From the NCBI GenBank assembly GCA_907164885.2, contig OU015496.1, forward strand, positions 108,658,707-108,722,706: 64,000 nucleotides of DNA, written 5' to 3'. The notes under the pieces were generated by a model that did not search any database, had not been told where the DNA came from, and was given only the letters and a program-made list of their open reading frames with translations. Origin of the DNA: Dolomedes plantarius. Taxonomy: Eukaryota; Arthropoda; Arachnida; Araneae; Dolomedidae. The translations under genes and the position numbers were made by a program. This document shows positions 23,391-33,172 of the stretch, one piece after another. The stretch's first letter is position 1; every line of letters starts with the position of its first letter.

Positions 23391-23441
23391 GAATATATTT
23401 TTTTAACCATGTCATGGAGACATGGTTAAAAAAATATATTC
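23391..23441. repeat. Perfect 23-bp-stem hairpin, 5-nt loop
   Basis: The arm at 23391-23413 (gaatata, T7, aaccatgtc) is exactly complementary to 23419-23441, with loop ATGGA. It ends directly where the family-1 SINE starts (3' side of the SINE). Confidence 0.85.
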
Positions 23442-23632
23442 TCCGCAGCCTGTAACACGCCGCAGTTTTATTGGTCTTTCAATTATGGGGGTACCATATA
23501 GGCGGACCAGCATTACCCCCTATGACGACACAAACGGAGGCATTTTATTGGCGCGACGCCGGGATTCGATCCGAGCACCCTCAGCGCCGAAAGCCAGCGC
23601 GCTGTACCACAAGGCCGCCATCGGCCAAACTG
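23442..23632 (-). mobile_element. tRNA-derived SINE, family 1 (3'-truncated)
   Basis: It contains ggcggaccagcattaccccc, the B-box complement ggattcgatcc and the A-box complement cgcgctgtacca. It lacks the terminal 'gcggaggcactt' segment present in the copies at 7021 and 57840. The truncated end is replaced by the hairpin at 23391-23441. Confidence 0.82.
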
Positions 23633-24216
23633 TCGAATATTAAAATATATAAATTAGGGTTGCAGAAATCGTTCGTTACACAATTTCACAAGCACTTGAA
23701 TAAAACATACTAAATTCTTTCGAGGCTTAGCAAAAAATTTCAAATGCTAGAATATTTTTACCTTTACTGCACTACAATATTTTGACGGAATAGAAAAGTC
23801 TCTGATTGCATAAGTTTGTAAATTTAATAATATTGGAAAACAATTCTCGAATAATTTTAGTTTTTAAATTATATATGAAAAATAATTTTAAAAAAATTCT
23901 TAATAGTGAATTTCGCTATCATAAATAAAAAGCCATTATAATTTTAATACCGTCGACAGAAAACTTTAATAATAATATTTAATGTTAATAATATTTAATG
24001 TTAATTATTTAAACTTTGTTTATTACTGCCTTAATTATTTTTTGAGAATATTTCACTGTGTAAGTAAATGGGATAAGGACATATACAGGGTGTGACTTCA
24101 TACATGAACATAAAATAAATTGAGATCTCGTCTGAAATAGTTTGATTATAACATCTCTTTAGTAACACCGCAGAAGGTCATCACAAAAATACACTTCTGT
24201 CAGATTTGGTTTTGGG

Positions 24217-24268
<52 letters not shown>

Positions 24269-24331
24269 ATGTGTGTTTGTTTTATTTACTTATATCAGCA
24301 CATATTGCGCAAATCCTACAACATATCAAAG
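23633..24331. other. Unassigned, with (TA)n-(GT)n
   Basis: A compound microsatellite, (TA)n then (GT)n, spans about 24219-24277. A 'tacagggtgtgacttca' motif near 24084 resembles a Tc1/mariner end, but no partner was found. Confidence 0.4.
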
Positions 24332-24643
24332 CACCGAATTTCCGATTATCCGTTCAAATTAATCACGGGAGTGCTTGAGAAACCGGAAACACAGATAATC
24401 CAAATGTGGACCTATATACCATAAACATTGGACAATTCATGTGCTAAATGGGAACTACGTAAGTGGTTTGAATAGAATTTTCTTAAAATAATAGCAGAAT
24501 TTACAGAGATTTTTAGTTCTTTTAGAGAAAATCTTACGCTCCACTGCCTGTTGAGACTTTATCAAATAATTTGTTATTTTATTAAATTATTTACTTTTGG
24601 TAACACACGGATAATTCGCTTACGAATAATCGAGAACTCAGTG
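24332..24643. mobile_element. Possible pogo-type MITE (312 bp)
   Basis: The left end CACCGAATTTCCGATTATCC and the right end (reverse complement CACTGAGTTCTCGATTATTC) are similar inverted repeats. TA follows the right end, but the left flank is not TA. Similar 'gattatccg' ends are typical of Tigger-like MITEs. Confidence 0.5.
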
Positions 24644-24645
24644 TA

Positions 24646-25241
24646 CATATTATTTATAAATTTATATAATTTTATATCCAGAGCTACATAATGTTCCTCA
24701 GAAAACGAAGGTTTAGTATTCTTGGTAATAATTTATAAAACTTTTGATTTGTCTGCTTAAATTTTAAGGTTTTAAAATTTTTCCCACCACTAAATAATTA
24801 TTGAAATTGTTTTCACATTAGATGCATATTTTTTTATCTAATTTAAAGAACTTCCGAGAGCAATTTTTCTCTGCTTTTAAAAACCGAATTAGTTTATATA
24901 TAAAATGCAACTAAAATGCAAAATTTAAAAAAAATCTGTACTGTATGAATACAGAGTGACTTTAAACTTCCTTTATAAGAAATTAGAAATATAAAATGAT
25001 TATATATGGGTTAAAAAAGTAAGCATCACACGAAATATATCATTCATATAACAATTCTCTAAGAAAAAGAAATAAATACATATTTAAAAAAATAAATATT
25101 TGCACCTCAACTGAAAGAACCTTTTCTTATACAAGCGGCAGAGCGCTAGAATATGTGTTCGTCACATAAATGATAAAAGCTGAAGAAAACACGACGAGCA
25201 TACAACTTTGTGAAACTTTTAACAACTTTCGCCGCACTTAC
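24646..25241. other. AT-rich DNA, putative intron of the minus-strand gene
   Basis: If the exon at 25242-25355 is real, this stretch begins its first intron (GTAAGTG at 25241 downward). No downstream exon was recognised in it. Confidence 0.35.
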
Positions 25242-25355
25242 CTTGCTTAGATCCCTGTGTTTTCCTAGAGCTTCGTAAACAGTCGCAGTGGACACCATAT
25301 TAACAGCTACAACAGCTGTACAGCCCAGAATAAACCAGCATTTAAGGAATCCCAT
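25242..25355 (-). CDS. Putative first coding exon: secreted protein, fasciclin-like start
   Basis: Minus-strand ATG at 25355 has a good context (AACCATGG). It opens 38 codons: a short basic-aromatic start (MGFLKCWF), a hydrophobic core (ILGCTAVVAVNMVSTA) typical of a signal peptide, then TVYEALGKHRDLSK. That last segment resembles the opening of a FAS1 (fasciclin) domain, a secreted cell-adhesion module ('T[IV].[ED].L...PDLS'). The exon ends in AAG|GTAAGT, a perfect donor at 25242/25241, phase 0. An in-frame upstream ATG (25394) would add 13 residues but bury the signal peptide. The upstream 25.4-25.8 kb is CpG-richer than its surroundings. The family assignment rests on 14 residues and is an inference. 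No further exons were found. Confidence 0.5.
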
Positions 25356-25379
25356 GGTTTTCCAGCACTGAACGGATTC

Positions 25380-25820
25380 ACTAAAGTTCCACAAAAAGTA
25401 AAGAGAGATGGATATTTTTGAAACGGAGAGAAAGAGAAAATATTCTTTCTTTCTCTTGATATATATTTTTTTTTCTCTTTTCAGATCACAGCATATTAAT
25501 CCTAAATAAAATTTATTTTGAACTTAATCCCGGCGCAAAAATTTTATCCCAAAACTAGAGATTTCGATGCGAGAAACAATCTCCGGCCTCGGAAGTTTAA
25601 TTTTCCAAAAGGTGAAGGGGGAAAATATTGACGTTTCTGCAAAAGCAATGACGCAACTCAACTCCACACTACTGCACTCGAAGACCGTTACCTCGGTATT
25701 GGGAATCCTCGGCGACGGTTAAGGTTTGCCACAAAGCTGCCAAGTCGCCAGGCGTCGCCAAAGTGGGGACATGGCATCGAATTTGTCGCGTTTATCGCTG
25801 ATATAAAAATAAGGTAAGTG
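25380..25820 (-). promoter_or_regulatory. Possible promoter/5' UTR of the minus-strand exon
   Basis: About 440 bp with more G+C and CpG (cggcgacgg, ggcgtcgcc, gtcgcg) than the flanking DNA lie immediately upstream of the candidate start codon. An AT element (TATAAAAATA on the plus strand at about 25801) lies at the far edge. No definite TATA or initiator is assigned. Confidence 0.3.
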
Positions 25821-26422
25821 ATGGATGGGTTACATCAAGCTACGGTGCGGAGCACTTTTGAACACATAATAAAATTATTCCCCGAGCTCCGATACTGTAG
25901 CTGCGAAAAAGGCTCGTTTGGGGGAATAAAATCTAGTCATTTGTTATTTATCAACAATTTTCGAGATAATGATAATCTGGAAGAACATATTTATTGTGCG
26001 AATAATAAGTTTAAAACAGCTTCTGGCGTAAATTTTTAAGTTATTAAATTTTGGGTCTATCCAAACTTCCCTTGGATGCATGCAGTACTGAAAGCCCATC
26101 CGTTTTCGTCAACTTCAATTACGTTATCTTTTAAAAGTTAAGGTAGCTATATTTCATAATTAGCATATAATAATTAATGATTATTTAAAGGAAAAACTGT
26201 GTCATGTTAATAGGAATATAACCTGCCCAAAATTTAAGCATAATTTGGCTAATAAAACATTAAAGTTATGTCAAGCTCGTGAGGTTAATAATTATAGTGA
26301 TATGAAGTTATAGTCATATGAATTTATATTATAGTGATATGATATGATGCTGAAGTCAGCAGATCCTGCCGCAGTGCTGGGGTTCTCAGGTTAGATATCC
26401 ATGGCCAGCCACATTTTTTCTA

Positions 26423-26489
<67 letters not shown>

Positions 26490-27348
26490 CTGTGTGTCAG
26501 AGGGGGAGGGGAAGTAAACAAGCTTCAAAGTATTTGGCTAAATAGTCATTCATACAATCATAAATTTAACTGAAAACTGACTCAGTTTGGTTTCTTAGCA
26601 AATATCATGGCATAGTTGGGTTGCGTAAAGGTTAGCACATATTTTCCGAAAAAAAGGGATATTGTAGGAGGCAGAACACGTATGGTAAAGACTTTGCGGT
26701 CCGTTTAGCTATGTAGTCAGTGGCCTCTTCATATGTTTTTAGTAGGGGATTAACAGAACAACCGGAGATAATAAATATTTTAATGTAAATTTTGACAAGG
26801 CTTATTAATGCAATGCAAATTTCACCCGAAAACAAAAGGACACATGTCCGATTTCCGAGCTGAGCAGATGTATTTTGAGAGAACAGTCATTGGATGAATA
26901 AGACAATGCTAGGTATAGTGGTCGTAGCAAGCTTTTGGAATCATTTTATCTAAGGAAATAATTTCAATTTTAAACCAAGTTAATTAAATAAAATCACTTT
27001 AGCTTATGTTGTGAAGTGAATTTTCATCAAATTATATAATTTATAAAAATTTCTCATGCATCAAATGTAACGCAATAATTACAACATTCCGAATCTAATC
27101 AAACCCTTGAAGTACCATAAGATTTCAGACGGTTAAAAACTGCCAATTAGAGATATAAAATAAAAATGATAAAACTGCAATTTTCATCTTTTTATATCCA
27201 TTTTGAGCGATGGTTTTCTCATATATTTCTAATTAGCCCTGTTCTGAAGGAGCATGACCGTACACGTCATTTATTAGAACTCTGATATTTTGGAATTTAG
27301 GAGTTTCAGACGAAAAAAGCCCTCAAATCTTCACCAAAATCGAAAGAA
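25821..27348. other. Unassigned, with a long (TA)n
   Basis: A (TA)n tract lies at about 26425-26487. A tRNA-B-box-like 'ggttagatatcc' at about 26391 could be a SINE relic but is too weak to call. Frames at 25818-26039 and 26632-26835 have no domain. Confidence 0.4.
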
Positions 27349-27500
27349 TTTGGTTGGTTGAGATCCCTACGGCCATATTTTGATACACGACATTAAACTG
27401 AACTGGAACCTACAGTTTAAAAGCCCATTCCGAGCGCTTACGAATATCCCTGCCAGTAGCGGGACTCGAACCCACGGACTGTGATACCGAATACCAGCAC
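27349..27500 (-). mobile_element. SINE family 2, 5'-truncated
   Basis: 'tttggttggttgagatccct', then 'acagtttaaaagcccattcc', then the B-box complement gggactcgaacccac, as in the full copies. The tRNA-like head beyond the B box is incomplete. No target duplication was found. Confidence 0.7.
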
Positions 27501-27748
27501 TAAAAGGGTTTGTTTCTGCGATTGCTGTGTCAAATACTCACGTTCATATCACAGCCCCAGAAGAAGAAGGAAAATAAATAATTATTTATTTATATATATA
27601 TATTTGTTTCTTATGACAAGCAATAAACAAATACAACAAGCGAAAAGGTACAAGAAAACAGACATCAGCAAGGAAAAGAAAAGTTCAACAAAGAAGGAAA
27701 CGGGAATGTATCAATTGCTCAATGCTCTTGCCTCTCCATATCGGCTGT

Positions 27749-27936
27749 CAAGGGATGGCCGAATGGTTAGGGCGATAGCCTTCAGTTCAGATCCCTGCGG
27801 GTTCGAATCCCCCTGTTGGCAAGGGTGTTTGTAGCCGTTCGGAATCGGCTATAATCTGTAGGTCTCGGTCTAATTAGCACTCGTGTAGCAAAAAGTTAAC
27901 CGTAGCACTCCAAACCAAGCCAAACCAAACCAAACC
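27749..27936 (+). mobile_element. tRNA-derived SINE, family 2 (full length, 188 bp)
   Basis: The head has an A-box-like GGCCGAATGGTTAGG and a perfect B box GGGTTCGAATCCC, resembling a Ser/Leu-type tRNA. The body 'ccgttcggaatcggct' and a pyrimidine/A tail of (CCAAA)n type follow. It is flanked by CCATATCGGCTGT (27736-27748) and CCATATCAGCTGT (27937-27949), a 13-bp duplication with one mismatch. The 117-codon frame over it is a chance frame. A functional tRNA gene is unlikely because the 3' half is not tRNA-like. Confidence 0.9.
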
Positions 27937-27949
27937 CCATATCAGCTGT

Positions 27950-28205
27950 ACCGATATCGAGTCGACAGTGCCTCACAGGTCTGGAGCTGTTAAATGTCCA
28001 TAACTTGTGGTTTACCTCAAATAGTTCTGAAAAGTACTCTCTTGAATTTTCAATTGGGTCGGATGTTTAGTCACACAGCTGTGACCAGTTAAAAGCTGGA
28101 TCATGGCTACCGAATCCTCCCTTTGAAAAATCTTGAATGTATGCACTATTAACCTTTTCCTTACGGGGTGGGATAGCATGTATCTCAAGAATACGGGCCC
28201 AAGAA

Positions 28206-28208
<3 letters not shown>
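27950..28208. other. Unassigned spacer
   Basis: No feature is recognised before the (TA)n tract at 28209-28291. Confidence 0.45.

Positions 28209-28291
<83 letters not shown>
28209..28291. repeat. (TA)n microsatellite
   Basis: Pure TA run of about 83 bp. A mariner-like terminus begins at its right edge. Confidence 0.95.
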
Positions 28292-28293
<2 letters not shown>

Positions 28294-28775
28294 GGGTGGT
28301 TATAATTAAACTTCCCCTATAAACGACATCCTACAGCGCAAACGGGTGAACGGAATGCAACGAAATTTTGTATATGGGCTGTACACGGGATGCGTTCACG
28401 GGATTTCGAAAAAAAAAAAAGTTCCAAAATGTCCACCAGATGGCGCCTTTTCGGGAAAAACATGAAATTTCACACAATAAACGACCAAAACGGAATACAG
28501 AAACAATATTAACATTTATTGACTAGTTTCTGATCACCTTGTCATCGAACCACATTAAGTAAAGGTAAGGGAGAAACAAAAACAGTACAGTTTACAGAAA
28601 CAAGAACAGATTCGGACGAAATTGCACAAGAGGAGCAGTTGTTAATCGTGTCCACACTGTCCATCGACTTGAAATTTTGCAGGTGAATGAAGGTGGTCAC
28701 GTGGAGCAGCTTTCCCTACATCGTCCTGGACACTTCCTCACATCGTCCTGGAATATTTTGAGGAGATTATTAGAA
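28292..28775 (+). mobile_element. Tc1/mariner-like fragment with transposase tail
   Basis: It starts CCGGGTGGTTATAATTAAAC directly after a (TA)n run, as a TA-targeting element would. Around 28632-28720 a plus-strand frame reads AVVNRVHTVHRLEILQVNEG, then GHVEQL. This resembles the end of long-TIR Tc1/mariner-type transposases ('...R...C....GGHxE'). The core DDE region and the right terminus are missing, so this is a 5'-end plus 3'-coding deletion remnant. Confidence 0.6.
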
Positions 28776-29990
28776 ATTATTTTATGTAAAAAAAAATAAT
28801 AATGTTTCATGAAAAATGAATCTTAGGTCAAAGCATTGCGCGCAGATTTAAAAAAATATATAAGAGATATATATTAAAGTATTTGTATATATTCTATCCA
28901 TAGATTATACTTTAATCTACACCTAAAATAATTACCATATTTCCTATAAAAGTATTTTTTTAGGCAAATGTATTGTAATGTACAAAAAATATAAATTAAA
29001 AAAAAAACATTTCTGTAATTTTTTTTTTATTATGTATGTACTTACTATATTCGTTACTTAAGTTTAGGTAGAAATTGTATAAAGATACAAGATATACATG
29101 TATACAAAATTTTAGCAATTTGTGACGTTTAGTTTTGAAGAAATAGTGCGCCCAAGTTTGAAAATAATTTTTTTTAGAAAAAGACATTTATAGTTTAAAG
29201 TTTCTATGAAATTTTTTTCTATTAGCTTTATAAATTTGCCCATAAAAGTGGTTCTAATTGTAGTATCGACTTCATTTCTTTCCAAAAGATTCCTTATATT
29301 CCATTCTTCAAAATTAAATCATAGTAAAAAATTGAGTTTTTTGATGGTTTTAAGGTGTACTCCTCCCTTTATGATCTTCTCCATCTGTGAAGAAGCAAAC
29401 CTCGCAATCAACATGTAAGTGCGCAAGAGAATGCATGCGAACTGCACAGAGAGAACATGCAATATTGTAAAGGGGAAGCGAGTTGATTTTACATTCATCA
29501 GGTGGAACTTCTGATTTAAAATGGTAATAGCGAGTGGTCTACGCGCGGTCTGCATTGTCAGGAGAGATGGATTCTGCTTAACTTTGCTGTAAGACAAACA
29601 GTTACGTTAAAAGCATCATTAGTTCGAAATGAACTGGCAGCGTAAGTACGTAAGCGTAAGTTACTGGCAGCGTAAGTTACTGGTAGAGTAAGAGGGAGGG
29701 CTTTTGACGCTATCGCAGATTTGTGGGTATACAAAAATATAAACAGGAAGCTGAAAAATTTACTTGCAACCGATTGTATTGAATTTAAGGAGGTAAACAT
29801 TTTAAAACATATTATAAAGCTTTTTTGAATCGAACAGGAAACACCGAATGAATGAACAATGATGTCATAGCTAGATGGAATATTTTTATGCTTTACTGTC
29901 TTTGCGTACCCTGCTGCATATTTGTGTTTTTTAAGATCCATTAATCATAGAATGACAATTTTCAAGTTTTGTCATATTTCAAAAAATATA
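28776..29990. other. Unassigned; local short repeats
   Basis: Overlapping minus frames (29319-29597, 29558-29941) and a plus frame (29206-29418) carry no recognised domain. A 'ctggcagcgtaagt' motif is repeated two to three times at 29634-29690. Confidence 0.4.
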
Positions 29991-29994
29991 TCTA

Positions 29995-30130
29995 GGCCGT
30001 CCACATGATATAATGGTTATCTTCTTAAGCTTCGACGCTATGGGATTGGGTTTAAATTCCGAGTAAGGCTTGGGACGTAATTGGAGTTAATGAGTGGAGT
30101 TTTCCTGGATCTTGGCGACTTTATCTCCTG
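29995..30130 (+). mobile_element. Possible tRNA-derived SINE relic
   Basis: A-box-like 'ataatggttatcttcttaag' and B-box-like 'ggtttaaattcc' lie about 35 bp apart, as in a tRNA-derived promoter. No second copy in the window and no clear duplication were seen. Confidence 0.35.
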
Positions 30131-30393
30131 TAGCAAGGTTGTAATTTCAAGGTACAAGTGATCAGTAATTAAAATTATAAAGTTAAGAAAAAAAAAAGAA
30201 AAAGAGGAATTAAAAAACTTAAAAGTAATTAAAAATAAGATCAAGAATTAAATAATTGAGAGATAATATTTTTAAAAAAATTTAAAAATTAATGAAAAAT
30301 AAAAAGAGAAAAAATAATTAAAAAGATATAATAATTTAAAGATAAGAGAATTGACCTTAACGGAATAGAAGATACTAAAAACGTACTCAAGGA

Positions 30394-30567
30394 TTGGTTT
30401 CGTTTGGAGCGCTACGGTCAACATTTTGCAACACGAGGGCTAATTAGACCAGGATCTACAGTTTAAAGCCGATTCCGAATGGCTACAGATCCATGCCCAC
30501 AGTGGGACTAGAAACCATAGGATCTGAACCGACTGCCAGCGCCCTAGCCGTTCGGCCATCTCCTGGC
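30394..30567 (-). mobile_element. tRNA-derived SINE, family 2 (full length)
   Basis: It is flanked by the perfect 12-bp duplication CGTACTCAAGGA (30382-30393 and 30568-30579). It contains 'tttaaagccgattccgaatg' and the head complement 'ccgttcggccatct'. The B box is mutated (gtgggactagaaacc). Confidence 0.9.
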
Positions 30568-30579
30568 CGTACTCAAGGA

Positions 30580-31959
30580 AAAAATGTTCGGAAGAAATGA
30601 ACAAAAGGAAGAAATGAACAAAAAGTTCGTATTGAGATAATTTATAAGGCTTGAAAGTTTCCGTGTTTTCCCCTTATAGGGAGCAAGGTAGGCTCCCTTA
30701 AATGGCGCTCCCAGAACAAAGCAGCCGACAAGATTTCGCGGTGTTGATGAGCAAATGTCGCCAAGAGAAATAGGTGCCTGCTACATTGGAAGAATAAAAA
30801 AGAATATATCCATTACTACTTATATCCATTACTACTAAGAAATCTCAATGAAAGTTTGAACAACATTTTTATTTTATTAATCAGAACATTAATCAGGCTT
30901 TACGAGTTTTGATTTAAAGCAAATTCCTCTTTTTTCAGGTAGAAAAACTTATTTAGATAATGAGTTTTTAGCCCTTCAAGTTGGTTGATATTATTAAGTT
31001 AATGTTTATTGTCCTTTAAAATTGGAATTTTATAAATGCCCTTATAAGTTCTGAGGATAAACTATGTTTAAAACTTTTCTATGCACAAATGTTAAAAAAA
31101 AGCCCTACTAATCAAGCAATTGCTAATAAGCTATGCCCAGATTTATAAAAAGTCAACCATGGTTTGAATTTTAATTGCAAAAAAATTTAAAATTTCCAAG
31201 CATTTTTTGTGTAAATAACAATTTTTACACAAATAAACATTTGTCAAAAAAAAAATTCCGAAACAAAATAAATATAAAGAGGAAAAAAACTTTTAAAGAA
31301 GGAATTTTTTAAAAGAATTTTCGGTGTTCTGTATCCATTTAGTGTCTTTAGGATTTTTGACTGGTATTAAAATTCTAAAAAAATTGCAAAGCAAAATTCC
31401 TTGAGAGAAAGCTCTTTGATCCTTTTACTGATAATTTTTTGATGAATACGAAAAACAAATTATTTTGGAATGTGCAAAAGTGAAACACATATGCAAAGGG
31501 AGCAATACGTTGGGAAAATATATAAAAAACTAAGTATTTTTTTAAAAAATATAACAAATCCCCGATTATTCAACAATTTTTTAATGACTAACGACTGTAA
31601 TGCAGAAATATATTTGAGATAATAAACCACTGCAATATTTGTATAAAGAATAAAATTTTATGGCGGGGACACTTAATAATTTGGCAGTCCTTTACACAAA
31701 AATGCTAGGTAGTCATGGATTTAATACAAAATTTAAGAGGGATGAGCTGACATAAATTTCCAGCTGATAACGTATGCAATCATAGCCATATCTGGTGTAC
31801 CCATTACCTTGAGCTTAGGTTTCATCCTTATGATCACATGCTTTTCATCTCGGCCTTCATTAAAGGCCTAGAAAATGCTTTCGCATTACTGGTTGATGCG
31901 ACTATGTAGGGAGTAGGTTTGCAATACAGCCGTGGAAGTTGGTTACTCCCGCTCTTCCA
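30580..31959. other. Unassigned AT-rich DNA
   Basis: Only a small frame at 31375-31557 (minus), with no recognised domain. No element ends were found. Confidence 0.45.
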
Positions 31960-32140
31960 TCTAAATTTGCATTTTTTTTTAAATGAAGAATGTCCAAATG
32001 AGTAAAATTTCTTCCTCTGTTACAGAGTACAAATTTAAAAAAAAAATCTTTAAATCCAAGTCGGCAATCCTTGGGCAAATTTTCTCCATAGGTTAACATT
32101 GAGGTGAGCGTATCCAATAGGGTTAGTACACAGCAGCCTG
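31960..32140. mobile_element. Partial 'GCTGCTGT' MITE
   Basis: 'aatctttaaatccaagtcgg', 'ccataggttaac' and 'gggttagtacacagcagc' match the right half of the copies at 18838-19283 and 37851-38235. The left end was not found. Confidence 0.65.
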
Positions 32141-32156
32141 AAGATAAGTTTAATGC

Positions 32157-32399
32157 TACCTCCGTGTCTAGGCCGGATATGGGTACGTTAAATCCGTAAA
32201 CTGGAAAGCCCCTCTATGAACGTCAGAGAGGGTGGGAGAGGGTACGATCCCTCATGATATCGCTCCAGGGGGTGGTCGGTCAAAAGTGAGGTGGCAACTA
32301 GCTAAGACGGACCCTTGAGGAGCCGCACACTTAAGCCCGAATCTTATATGGACCTGGTCTGAAATTGCATTCCAACCAGGGGGCATAAGAAACAACAAC
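32157..32399 (+). mobile_element. SINE family 3 variant (243 bp)
   Basis: It is flanked by the perfect 11-bp duplication AAGTTTAATGC (32146-32156 and 32400-32410). The 3' half (aagacggacccttg, gagccgcac, 'cagggggcataagaaacaac') matches the family-3 SINEs, ending in (AAC)n. The 5' half differs from the tRNA-like head of the 16805 copy, so it is a variant or a chimeric SINE. It sits at the edge of the preceding MITE. Confidence 0.85.
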
Positions 32400-32410
32400 A
32401 AGTTTAATGC

Positions 32411-32849
32411 AGTTTCCTCCCCATCGAGAGATATATTTTAATTTTTACTCTATTACAACACTCGATTTACTCGTGATATTTTCTTATGTTAGTCGTGACG
32501 GAGCACTAGGCAATAGAAACGGTCGTCGAGTGTACGCAGGCACTTTTAATTCACATCCAGAACGGCGAGGAGTCAGCCACATTTTCAATATGATTTTATT
32601 TGGAAACTTCACGGTATCGAAAAACACTGTATGCAACTATGATGAAAACAGTTGGGCATGTTTGAAGCTTTCACAATACAATCAGACCATATTAAGTCCA
32701 GAACTTGTTGGATCATCCCAAGACAAAGGGGACGCAGCGCGCCCTAAAATTGCCTGTTTACCCTTCCGTGGCAGGACACAAAAAACTACAGAAAGCGCGC
32801 AATTCTAGCCCACGTACGGGTCTATCAAACTTCTAATTTGTCAGAAATG
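32411..32849. other. Unassigned; possible old LTR portion
   Basis: A block at about 32492-32556 (gtcgtgacgg.., gtcgtcgagtgtacgc) recurs in diverged form at about 43459-43520, next to another LTR-like end. The 133-codon frame at 32407-32808 has no recognised domain. Confidence 0.4.
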
Positions 32850-33069
32850 GACACGTGATTAAGTCGCGTCATATGAGAAGATGGTCTCGCGATGCCCGTT
32901 ATATAATTCTTATATAATAGTACGCTCGTGCAACAGCTTTAGGGGAAAAATAGATTTATATTGGTTGAATTTAGGTCGCAATCCAAGGTTAAGGGGATGT
33001 ATTCTGTTGTAATAAGATAAACGAATTTGGAAAAAGCATGTTAGGAGTATTTAAAAGGATTAAAATTTG

Positions 33070-33072
<3 letters not shown>
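32850..33072 (-). mobile_element. Diverged LTR fragment (same family as 49365-53125)
   Basis: 'acacgtgattaagtcgcgtc', 'gatgcccgttatataat' and 'aaaaggattaaaatttgttt' match the LTRs at 49365-50015 and 52475-53125 in order. It ends exactly at a (TA)n tract, as those LTRs do. Probably a solo or truncated LTR on the minus strand. Confidence 0.75.
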
Positions 33073-33147
<75 letters not shown>

Positions 33148-33172
33148 GCATATATATATATATATTTATATA
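33073..33172. repeat. (TA)n microsatellite
   Basis: TA run with small interruptions (catgca, ttta). It directly abuts the LTR fragment. Confidence 0.92.

Noticed and set aside
24084..24205. 'acagggtgtgacttca' as a Tc1/mariner left end
   Set aside because: No inverted partner or coding remnant was found nearby.
26340..26420. SINE suggested by a B-box-like motif
   Set aside because: No A box, no second copy in the window and no target duplication.
27749..27815. Possible functional tRNA gene (good A and B boxes)
   Set aside because: The segment is the head of a SINE with a non-tRNA body, tail and target duplication. No complete cloverleaf is apparent.
27481..27834. 117-codon plus-strand frame
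   Set aside because: It runs into a tRNA-derived SINE with clear target duplications and has no protein domain.
29558..29941. 127-codon minus-strand frame, serine/alanine rich
   Set aside because: No domain, no splice or promoter context, and short internal repeats explain part of it.
32407..32808. 133-codon plus-strand frame
   Set aside because: No recognisable domain. It overlaps a block that recurs near 43.5 kb beside an LTR-like end, so it is more likely repeat-derived.
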